Source: Heliocidaris tuberculata (Eukaryota; Echinodermata; Echinoidea; Camarodonta; Echinometridae). Taken from it: DNA of 64,000 nucleotides. Position numbers and translations under genes: made by a program. Shown in pieces: positions 46,585 through 58,500 of the stretch (position 1 is the first letter of the stretch; every line of letters starts with the position of its first letter). The notes under the pieces were generated by a model. It had not been told where the DNA came from. It saw only the letters and a program-made list of their open reading frames with translations, and searched no databases. The stretch covers positions 11,338,061 to 11,402,060 of the forward strand of contig CM046836.1 in the NCBI GenBank assembly GCA_025618425.1. Reading direction: 5' to 3'.

Positions 46585-49500
46585 GTAGGTCTCATTTTAT
46601 GTCTATTTTTAGTATAAATCTAAGGCATTTGACTTTGAGTAGAGATTATGGACGTTCGCTCGTGTCAAGTTGTGCGATGTCTGATCTGTATGATGGGCCT
46701 GGGGAGCCCTATGTCTGCGCATCTAAGATTTGACCTGAAAATGAACAAGAATTTCTCCAATATTCCTCTAAAGCTTAGTTTTATATTATTCCTGATATTC
46801 TAAAGAGTAAGTTTGCAAAAAATCTCATCAGAATTAGAGGAAGAACAATGTCATTTTCACAAGAAACGGCGGCTGTGTCATTTCAGTGTTCAAAAAACAA
46901 TGGTGCCCATGTCTGCGCACTCATTCATTTTACACACAGTTCGGGAGTTTTGACGTGAAAGACATTTTGAGGCTTGAGAATAAAATATCTGAAATAAGAC
47001 CTTTTTACATCATTTTGACTCGTATTTTGCATGAATACCGATTGCTATAATAAGGATGAAATGTTTGTGTACGTTGCATGTTTTGTTTTATCAGAATCGC
47101 GCAGTAGTTACGCGTGTGCGCAGACATGGGCACTGCGCAGACTTGGGCACTCTTATCTCTAATAACCTCGCGTAAGTGTGAGTGGATCTGTACTGGCATG
47201 TGTGTGGGTGTCTGTGTCATACATGATGATGTAGTTCTGTGCTTATGGTCGCTATGGGAGCCCTATGTCTATGCACCTAAGATTTTGATCTGAAAATGAA
47301 CAAGAATTTCTTTAATATTCCTCTAGATCTAATGCTTAATTTTTATTTTTATATTATTCCTGATATTCTAAAGAGTAAGTATGCAAAAAATCTCATCAAA
47401 ATTAGACATTAGAGCAAGAACAAAGCCAGTTTCCAAAGAAATGGTGGCCGCCGGTCGTGTCATCAAATTCAACATTGAAAAAAAAAAAAAGTGGTGCCCA
47501 TGTCTGCGCACTCATTCATTTTATACACAGTTCGGGAGTTTTGACGTGAAAGACATTTTGAGGCTTGTGAATAAAATGTCTGGTTTATACGCAGATATAT
47601 CCTATAACTTTTCAAGATGACACACTCCTGAGTGATATGTCAAATGATATCAAATAATTACTGTGAAAGAGCGACAATAAATGGCAGAGGAAAACAAACA
47701 TATAGGTGGTAAACAAACGAGAGTAAACTGGCTTCGTGCACACCTGGCTGTGTATATCTGCCAAGGCTGTGACATCACTGTAGTAGTATCTGAGTTCTTA
47801 CTATGACTCTAAATCTCTAGATTAGTTTCATCTCTGCTTGTCTGTCCACGCCCAAGAGGTGGCGCTGCACCTCTTTACATCTTTTCCTTCTTTTTTTTTT
47901 TTTTTTTTGTTGAAAAAAAAAACAACAGAAACATATAGTCCTCAAAAGTCCTCAAAGATCTTTGGTTGAATTCCAGCTCAACCATCGAAAGAGATTGTGT
48001 TTTTGGGGGTAAAATTGTATTTTGAAATATGCCAGGTCAAAACACTGAAAAAGTGAGAAAATATCTGATGAGTAAAACCAGTTATATAATGATGCCAGAT
48101 AACTTTAGAGGTTATATTGATTTGCAAAATTTAAGCATACATGTACAGTGTAATAATCATGAAATCATCTTTCAACAGTCCACTTAAGTGTCCAATAGTC
48201 CAAAGCATGAGAATAATGAGCCTTGGCACAAATGTCCATGAGTCCAGTTTAATGACTAAATGTCCAACAGTCCTTTATACTCTGTTCACTATCTTGTCCA
48301 GTTATTCAGTTCAAATGTTCATATTTCAACTGTAGATCCAGAGTTGTCTGTTGCTTTTAAACGTCACACAACTGTAAACTTGATGTTTTTTTACTTCATA
48401 AAGTCTTGGAGATAGGCCGGTGGACGGATGGTGCGACCATATCTTGTTTTTCTTTCGCTACTACCTGGTGTTGCAGTTTGGTCACCAGCACTGTTGTCAG
48501 CCAGCTGTGTCTGCATACTTGGTTCAATCACCACCCCATCATCAGGCTCACGGCAACTCCAGGTTTCAGACACTTTGCGAAGATGTCTCCGATTTCTACA
48601 ATAAGTAGCTCCATTCTCTGTCATCACCACATATGAATGTGGCTCTGGTGCAGAATGAAGGACTTTTGCTCTGCGCCACTCCTGTTGCGTATTATGTGGC
48701 AGGATACATACTACATCCCCTGGTTTCAATGGAGCCATTCCTTTCGCTGTGCGATTGTACTGATATGCTTGCTGCTCCTTGGTCTGCTTCATCTGCTCTT
48801 TCACCCCAGTGGGAACCTCACATTTCAGTAGCTTTGTAGTAGTTGGTAGGGTAGTACGTGTTCTTTGATTCATTAGTCGTTGCACTGGACTAGAAGAGAA
48901 ACCGGGTGTTGGTGTATTTCTGAATGCCAACAGACTCAAATATGGGTCTGTGTGTCCTTCCTTCGCCTTCTTGAGGAGCGACTTGGCTGTCTTCACAGCA
49001 TTTTCCACTTTCCCATATTCCTGAGGATACAGTGGAGACGTTGTTGTGTGGTTGAATTCCCAGGTGGCCCTAAACTTGACAAATTCACTGGATGCAAACT
49101 GTGGGCCATTATCTGTCACCACTTCCTCTGGAATTTCATGACGGGCAAATTGGGCTTTCATTTTGTGGATGACAGCTGATGAAGTTGTAGATGTCAGATA
49201 GTCTACCTCAATGAAATTGGAATAGTAGTCTGTTATCACTAGGTAGTTGCGGGAATCAAGGATAAACAGATCTGCTCCTACTTTTGCCCATGGTCTGTCT
49301 GGTACCTCGTGTTGCTGTAGGGGCTCTTTCTGCTGCCTGGTACCCATTGCTCTACACACATCACATCTCTGTATGTAGTCCTTCACTTCACTGTTCATAT
49401 TGGGCCAATAGAGACATTCACGTGCTCTCTTCAAGCAACCGTTTTCTCCTAGGTGTGATGAATGTAGTCGCTCTATCATGTCCTTCCTCATGCTCTTTGG

Positions 49501-52500
49501 TATCACGACTCTTTCACCTCTGAAGATGAGACCATCAGACATGCTTAGCTCATCTCTTATGTGAAAAAATGGTGTGATACCTGATGGGAGTTCTTGTTGC
49601 CTCACTGGCCACCCATTCATTACTGTTGCAAGTAGCTCTTGCATCATGTCATCCTCTGCTGTACATTGCTTTAACTTCTCCAACAACGGTTGTGCAATTG
49701 GCAGATGATCCAAGACGTTGACTTGCTCCATCTCTGCTCGTCTTCTATCCTCCTCCACTAGAGGTAGATATGCTCGGCTCAGTGTATCAGCATTCAGCAA
49801 TGTACATCTTGTTGCCCGGATGATAGACGATATGAGCATCATAATTCTGCAAGTGAAGAATGAGTCTCTGGAGCCTTTTAGGAGCTTGATGCATGTTTTT
49901 CTTTGCAATAATCTCAAGTGGTTTGTGATCACTTTGAACAATCACTTTTCTGCCATAGGTGTATTGATGGAATCTCTCCAGTCCAAAGGTAGCTGCCAAT
50001 AGCTCCTTCTCTATTTGGGCATAGCGTGTCTCTGCCTCAGTAAGGGCTCTGCTCGCATACGCTATTGGCTGACCTGCTTGCATGATTGCTGCTCCTAAAC
50101 CCTTGTCAGAAGCGTCTGCTTGCAGAATAAGCTCTGTGTCTTTGTCAAAGTACCTCAGTACTGGCTCCGAGGTCACTATATCCTTGATTCTCTTGACTGC
50201 ATTATCATGCACATCCAGCCAGCACCATTCTACATCTTTCTTTGTCAGTGATCTTAGTGGTTCACAGATCTCACTCAGGTTGGGAAGGAACTTGCTGAGG
50301 TAATTGACAAATCGGAGGAATCGTTGTACCCCAGCCACATCTGTTGGGTTTTGCATGTCTCTCACTGCCGTTACCTTTGCTGGGTCTGGTTTTAAGCCTT
50401 CCTCAGTGATAAGGTGACCCATGAAGGCCACTTCCTTCATTTTGAACTTCAACTTCTGCTTGTTGAGTTTCAGATTTTTCTCTCTGCATCTTTGCATCAA
50501 AGCTCTCAGCTTGGCATCATGGTCTATCTCGGCTTCAGTCACTGTTTCACCCTCACCATACACCAGAATATCATCTGCGATTGTCCTCACTCCTTGCAGA
50601 CCTTCAAGTGCTTCATCAAGCCTTCGCTGAAACTCCTCTGGTGCTGAGGCAATACCGAAGGGCATCCTCTTCCATCTGTAACGCCCAAATGGGGTGTTGA
50701 ATGTTGTCAAGTATGAGCTGTCTTTGTCCAGTTCAATATGCCAGAACCCACTCTTTGCATCGACTACTGAAAACACCTTTGCTTTAGTCAGATCTGGCAG
50801 AATGTCTTCGATGATCTTCATGGGGTAGTGGTTCCTTCTGACAGCCTTGTTCAGGTCTTGCGGGTCTAAGCAAACCCTCAATGCATTGTTTTGTTTGTTG
50901 ACACACACAAGACTTGAGACCCATTCTGTTGGTGTATCAACTGGAGCAACAATATCTGCATCTACCAGCTTCTCCAGCTCAGCTTTCATTTTCTCTTTAA
51001 TAGCTACTGGTACCCGTCTTGGTGGGTGTACAACAGGTTTCACTGTAGGGTCCAGTTCTATCTTGTAGCGGCCAGGTAGCTTCCCAACTCCATCATCAAA
51101 CACATCGGCATACTCAGAACAGAGTTGTTCTGCAGAGCTTATCCTTGGTGTGTCATTCAACTCCATGATTTTCTCATGCTGCACCTTAATTAAGCCCATC
51201 AGTTGACTGGTCTCACTGCCTAGTATGGGAGTCAGCTTTCCATTGTCCACAATGATGAACTCCACATCATAGACCTCCTGACTCTTGGGATTTACGACAT
51301 TCAAAATGCATTTTCCCATTGGTTGCATCGTACTCCAGTTGTACATAGACAGCAAGCCCCTTGTAGGCTGGAGCATTAAGGTACTTGTGTTGATGGCAGT
51401 ATGAGGTAACACATTGCAGGTCGCCCCACAATCAACTTGAAACTTCACTGACTGTCCCTGGACCACCATGTTTGCAAAGATCCTTTTCTTTGGCTGTCCT
51501 TGAATACAGTTTATTTCTTCTGGTTCAAGGGTGATCACATGAAGCATGAATTCTGGATCTTCTTATTCATCTTCTTTGCAAACTCCATGTACATTAGTCA
51601 GCATCGTCTTGCACTGGCTCTTAACCCTTTCGAGACAATTGACCACATTTTGTGGTTTGGCTCAATAACTTTTGATTCAGAGCTCTAAAAAATATACCAG
51701 ATGCATGAGAAGAAAGAGCAAAAATTTCTGCACGAACTATGTCCATTCTTCTTGCATGACCATATTGCGTATGATGCCAGGAATTTTAAAAACGGGAATA
51801 AACTCTAAAATCCTTAAATTGGCAACATATTGGGAGGTTCAAAATCGTTGTTTATTATCAAAATTGGCAGTCTTTTCAAATTCTCGACAAAATTCCCAAC
51901 CATGTATATTGTTTTCAAAGACATTACACCCTATTAGAACCATGTAGCACTAAAAAAGAAATATTATTGTTGCCAATTTGAAGAACGAAATGTGATCAAT
52001 TTAGCCCTTGAATAATTCCTGTCCTGAAAGGGTTAAAGTGGTTGCTTTTCCCACACCGTGCACATTTTTTTGCCATAGGCACGACATTTCTCCTTGATGA
52101 ACTCATGGTCTTGTCCACAATACCGACATTTGCGTAGTTTCCCTGCACCACTCTTCTGCCTCTGTGACTGCCCCTGAGAAAAATTCTTACTGGATTTCTC
52201 CTGGACTGCATGCACTGCATCTCCATCAAGCACACCCATCCTACTTTTGGTCAGTTCTGATGCACGGCATACCTGGATACAGCTTTCTAGAGATAAACCT
52301 GTTTCTCTCAGTAGTCTCTCTCGAAGACTAGACTCTCTAATGCCACAGATGATGCGATCTCGTATCAAACCATCTGCCAGGGTAGAAAAGTTGCAGTTGG
52401 CAGCAAGCAGCTTCAACGCTGTCAAATATGTATCAAATGTTTCTCCACCCTGTTGATCCCTAGTGAAAAACTTGAAACGATCAACCGTTTCATTACGGGG

Positions 52501-55500
52501 AGGATTGCAGTGGTGGTCAAATGCTTTCACAACCTCATCTAATGTCTCATTGGCTGGCTTGATTGTCTGATATAGTTCTCTTCCTTTACTGCCAACAAGG
52601 TACAACAACATCTTCACCTTGGTTTGATCACCCTTGTCAGCCATGGCCAAGTCTAAATACAACATCAGTTCCTCCTTCCATAGCTTCCACACCTGTGGGA
52701 GGTTGTGTGCTTCTAAATCTAGCTGATGAGGAGGCTTTAACGCTTCCATAATTGCAACAAGCTTTTCACCTTAGACTTCAGTTCTAGAAATGGGTACTTT
52801 TTCATAGACACTCCAAATTCTGTTTAATCATAGCTAGTCACTGTTCACTTTTTACATATGTCTAGCTAGTTCATTGGTGGCTTATAGTTATGCATGTAGA
52901 CAGACAAGTTTAGGCTTAGCGACTACGTACTCGCGTTCATACTACTAGTACTCTACTGTGTCACTTTGCCCAGTCCCATAGCCGGAGATTCGCATAGAGC
53001 TGCTCAAAGTCAAGTAGATTCGCAAATGCATATAACTGCTTCAAATATCGCCACCACTCCTGACACCATGTAGTAGTATCTGAGTTCTTACTATGACTCT
53101 AAACTCCAAAGAAACTACTCTGAGAAATAATGGGTTCGTTCACCAAGCTGTTATATTCTGCTTCTCTCTTGTCGCGCTGCTTACATTCAGCTTGCGAGAT
53201 TAGTTTCATCTCTGCTTGTCTGTCCACGCCCAAGAGGTGGTGCTGCACCTCTTTACAATCACAATCAGACCTCACTAATGCCGTTGTTTGGCTTGGCTTG
53301 GGGTAGACCGAAAATTCTGTCTCTCGTTCGTTAGCTCTTCACAGAGACAGAAACGGTCATATCACTCTGCTGTGCAAACCGACTACGTGCCGCCGAGTAG
53401 CTGGAAAAATCGCAATAATTTGATTTTTCCTCATATATCAAGATCTACATATTATTATTGAATTGGTTAGGCCTAGGCTCTACTGTTTAAGGAATCGGCT
53501 CAACTTACCAATTTGACTGAATAATCCGTTTAAAGTTCCCTTTTCAGGTAATTCAGGGTCCAAGGTATTCTCCATTTGAAAATCTTACAGCTGTATTTAA
53601 ACTGTTATTAGTGTGTAAGTCAATGTGTATTTGGTTTGCACAGCAGAGTGATACGACCGTTTCTGTCTCTAAGCGAAGAGCTAACGAACGAGAGACAGAA
53701 TTTTCGGTCTAGGTTTGGGGGTCTGAAAAGGGTCTTTCAAAATTACATTTTAAGCCTTTCCAGGATATTTATATGAACTTTTCAGCACATCATTCGTGTT
53801 TTTCAAATTGTAATCTTTCCATCCATATATAATTTGTCACTAATTTTCAGTTGTTGTGAATTTTCTTCGGGTGACTCCTTTAAGATAAAAACTGGTAACC
53901 CAAATAATCATTGAGGTTGCCCAGCTAGAAAGTTTAGTGAGATCCCTGATTACTTCTTTTTCATTATCTCAATATTTGTCTACAGATAAAGCAACAAGTC
54001 AGCTCCTGTTAGAGCCAGACTGGGAAGCAACGCTCCAGATATGTGATGCCATTAGACAGAAGGATGTCACGTAAGTAATTCCAATCATCAGGACAAAAAT
54101 ATCCAAATCTTCCATGCAAGAAGTTTTCACCCCACCCCCTCCAATCTTCAGTACAAAAATGTCCTATTCCCCCCTGAAAAAAAGTTTTCACATCTCTCCC
54201 CCCCCCCCCCCCAATTTCCCAATGAGTATAGTATTGCACATTGCACAAGTTTCATCAGATTGGTTGAAGCCAAGAAAAATAAAATCCTAATTTTTAGGTC
54301 TGCCATTTAGACTGATTCTACACCATTTCTTTCTTACTTTGCATAAAGCACCTAAATCTTCTCCACCTACATGTACATGTATATTGTACTTATTATCTTC
54401 TTTGTTTGTTTTGCTCTTCACTATGTATACCTCCAGACCCAAGTACGCCTTGGGCAACATCAGGAAGAAGCTGTATGACAAGAACCCAAGGGTCACACTC
54501 TATGCACTCCAGGTAAGGTTTTTTTTTGTTGTTGTTGTTGATTTTTTTAAAGCACATTCACTCCATAACACAGAGGTTCGTGTGGGTAAAAAGTTATGTG
54601 TTTGATTGGTAGATAACCACTGGCTTCATTCTTTTTGAGACTATGTAAGCATAATTTATTTTTCACATCTTGTTTAAAGATATTTCAGAAGCATGCATTA
54701 TATATTTTCATTGATTAGAGCAGAGAAGTTTCTTGGTCAAAGAGGCATCACTTTTCTTGGTAGAAATTTTGAATCGTGACTTCATGTAGGAAAGTTACAG
54801 AGATGTTCTCAGTAATCTATTCTTTTCAAATATTGGAAAAGAATATCAATTTTTTGATACTGTAATAGTTTCTGCATACATTTACAAGTGTTAAGATGAC
54901 AAAAGCATGTGTGTGCACCCAAACTCTACTAGTGGACTGCATAAATGATCAAATCAAGTAGACTTCTAAAACTTTGAGACATCTATTTTAGGCCTAAGTC
55001 ATCACAGGTTTTTCAAAACCGAAAATTTCGGGCGGGGACTGGGTACCCGAACGGGAATTCCCCCCATCAGAAAATTTGAGTGTATTTGAGTGACGGGAGT
55101 CAGGGTAAAATTTCTAAACTAAAATGCAGCATAGAGGGCAGTTACTGAATCCAAATGGATAAAACGATGCTTTTCCCGAAATAAATAACATTTCGGAATA
55201 CAAATAAAACATTAAAAAATACAGGTCTCTTTGTGCCCAGAAATTGAGGGCTGAAAGAGGAAATCAAGGTTCGTGGTACCGTGCACGTTCAGAAATGAAG
55301 TCCGAATGTGAGTCACCTGTGCCCAGTGCGCACGAATACAGCCCTAGACCGTAATACACACAGACGAGGGTCGAATATAACTGACGTGATCGGATCAAAT
55401 TAAGTTTTAAAACAACTAAAAATACCACGTAAGTGACAACAAAAATACAAAATTACCGTAAAACAGTTCTTTTCTTTGGCAAAAAATAGTATGGGTATCC

Positions 55501-58500
55501 ATAATATCTCAAAGAAAAAAAGGTGTTGGAGAATTACGAGTGCACTTCATATTGAGATTAGGCAGCCATATTTGACATTGTTCTGCATAGCAAGACCGCA
55601 GATGGCAGCAGAGAGGAACAATTGTGGCTGATCACCTGATCTAGTGCCTACATTTATTTTCCTCTCTGCTGCCATCTGCGGTCTTGCTATGCAGAACAAT
55701 GTCAAATATGGCTGCCTAATCTCAATATGAAGTGCACTCGCAATCCTCCATCATCTTTTTTTCTTTGAGATATTATGGATACCCATACTATTTTTTGCTG
55801 AAGATAAGACTTGTTTCATGGTAATTTTGTATTTTTGTTGTCGCTTACGTGGTATTTCTAGTTGTTTTCAAGCTTACTTTGACACAATCACGTCAGTTAG
55901 ATTCGACCCTCATCTATGTGTATTACGGTATAGGGCTGTATTCGAGCGCACTGAGCACCGGTGACTCCCATTCTGACTTCATTTTTGAACGCGCACGGTA
56001 CCGCCTAGCTTGAATCTTCCTTGCAGCTCTTATTTTTTTTTAGAGTCATGAAAAGACCTATCATCGTCTGAAATGATTTCCATTTTATTACTGCAGCAAA
56101 TATAACTGGATTACATTGAAATTCAGTTTGTGAATTGCATGTTTAAAGTTCTAAATTGCAATATATTAGTGCTAAAATTAGTTTGGAAATACCCAAAATC
56201 CGAAAATGCAAACCAGGGTTTCAGCATGACGGGCGAGGACCGGAGGGGGAACCGTTTCGACTCAGGCCTAATTATATCAGTTTTACATAAGTAAATGTCA
56301 TTAATTTCTATATCTTTGAAAGGTCTTGGAGTCATGTGTGAAGAATTGTGGGACAGGGATTCATGAAGAGGTCGCGACCCCTCAGTTTATGGATGATGTG
56401 AAAGAGCTTGTATTGGTAAGTAAACTTTGACCATTGATGGTGATTCAAGGTTTTTGTAAGATGTTTCTTAAAATAATACCTGTAATTGTAAGTCCAATAG
56501 ATGATTTGTTACCCTTAGGTTCATATTTTTTTCAATATCATTTTTATAATAAAAAACTTACAATTGATTGCAAATTTGTTGAAGTATAAGTATTATACAG
56601 TGTTTGTGGTAGATAATTCCATATTTTTCAAATTTATATCTCTGTAGTATTGTATTTAGCTCCAGTTATCAAACTACTTGATAGTTATACAGGTGAAAAA
56701 AAATTGTATCGAAAATATCCCTGCTTTAAAGATTAGGCCAATGGTATAAGAACGCTTGGCAGATGATAGTTATGAATTGGAAATTGGAACTGAGGGCTGC
56801 AGGCACATCAAGCTTACTGCTTATGGTGTAGCCCTCTTGCATACATGTATAATGTATGTTCATACTGCATTCTATCTTTGTATTTGTTTAATTTGTATAC
56901 ATGTATTTGTATGTTCAAAAGGATAATGCAGAAACCAATAAATCAGTGAAATCTGAATCACATTCCTCTCAATGCAGTCAAGCAATGAAGCCGTGAAGGG
57001 CAAGACCCTGGAACTGCTTCAGGCCTGGGCCCAGGCCTTCAGGAACGAGCCCAGTCTCAAGATAGTCTGTGATACCTTCAGCCAGCTCAAAGGAGAGGGT
57101 AAGAATATTCTTCGAAATCGTTCGAAATCGTTCGAAATCGTTCGAAATCATATATAGATTGGCTTGAAATCTTATAGTCAAAGATGGAAAGTAATACAGC
57201 TAACGACATGACAGCAAACCATTGCAAGATGGGGTATTGGCATATCCATAACTCTTGTAGGCAAGCTTGTAAACTTGAGACCTATTTACATTCAATTGCA
57301 AAATTAAAAAATGTGAGAGAGTTCATTTTGTTTTGCAGGTCAGCAAACTGTTGTTACCCTCATCTGTTCTGTTTGCTTTATTTTTTCTGTCTGCAAATCT
57401 GATGTGGCAGACCCATCTGCTCCATTTCATGGTCTAGCAATGCCTTGCATGGCAGTGAATAAGTAAAGCAGTAAACTGTCCACCAAACAGCCCAGAAACC
57501 AGAAACTCACATGATGAACCCATGACACATATACCACTGGGAAAGGCACCATGATTGATAGCCTTGGGATAGTGTTTATTCCACATAAGCATAATGCAGT
57601 GTTTGAATGTACCCTTCAGGAAACAGATATATTTATGCTGGTATCATGTTTGTTGTTAATCCTTTCGAGACAATTGACCACATTTTGTGGTTTGGCTCAA
57701 TAACCTTTGATTCAGAGCCCTGAAAAATATACCAGATACATGAGTAGAAAGAGCAAAAATTTCTGCACACACTATGTCCATTTTTGTTAAATGACCATAC
57801 TGCAATTGATCCCAGGAATTTTAAAAAGGAGAATAAGCTTTAAAATCCTTAAATTGGCAACACATTGAGAGGTTCAAAATCATGGTTTTCATCGAAATTG
57901 GCAACTTTTTCAACTTTTCGACAATTCTTTTAACCATGCATATTGTTTTCAAAGACATTGCCACTTATTACAATCTTGTAGCACTAAAAGAAAAATATTA
58001 TTGTTGCCAATTTGAAGAACAAAATGTGATCAATTTAGCCCTTAAATAATTCTTGTCCTGAAAGGGTTAACCCGAGTGCTAAAAAAGCAACCATATGATT
58101 GTACATGTAGTTAAGCATCAAGTTGTCCTGCAACTTACCAATTAGTTTAAAGAGGTTTGCATCTTCTAAAGGCTCTGCTCAAGTTGGTTTCAAAAACTCT
58201 CACTTTCAGTTCCAAGACCATTGCTTTAAGCTCAAGGTCTTTGCTGCTCCATATAAATAAAACATAGAGCTATATGTGACTCTAAATAGATATAAGGGTT
58301 TCAGTGCAAGAATTTATATACATTGTATGTATAGATACCGTGATTTTGCAGTCAGATGTCCAATAATTATTGTTCCATCTCCTCTTATCCATCAACAGTA
58401 AACCTACAACTGAATATATTGTTCCTTCTCTTTATCTTTCTGCAGGGCATTCATTCCCTCAGCTGAAGGAGAGTGATGCTATGTTTGTGGCTGAGAAGGT

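Larger units (their letters stand above)
47774..53262 (-). mobile_element. Ty3/Gypsy LTR retrotransposon (Mag/SURL-like), defective
   Basis: The element runs on the minus strand inside HGS intron 1. The flanks 47774-47778 and 53258-53262 are both ATCAC, a 5-bp target duplication. The LTRs begin TGTAAAGAGGTG and end in ACTACTACA. Next to the 5' LTR, TGGTGTCAGGAGTGG is complementary to a tRNA-Leu 3' end. A purine-rich tract stands just before the 3' LTR. The order gag, protease, RT, RNase H, integrase is that of Metaviridae-type elements; no env is present. The Mag/SURL assignment is inference from motif style. At least four lesions make it inactive. Confidence 0.9.

Noticed and set aside
48406..50647. 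Plus-strand ORFs of 60-100 codons across the Ty3 element
   Set aside because: They are antisense shadows of the integrase, RNase H and RT frames.
56978..57181. Minus-strand 67-codon ORF opposite HGS exon 5
   Set aside because: Antisense of a well-supported VHS exon, without independent evidence.
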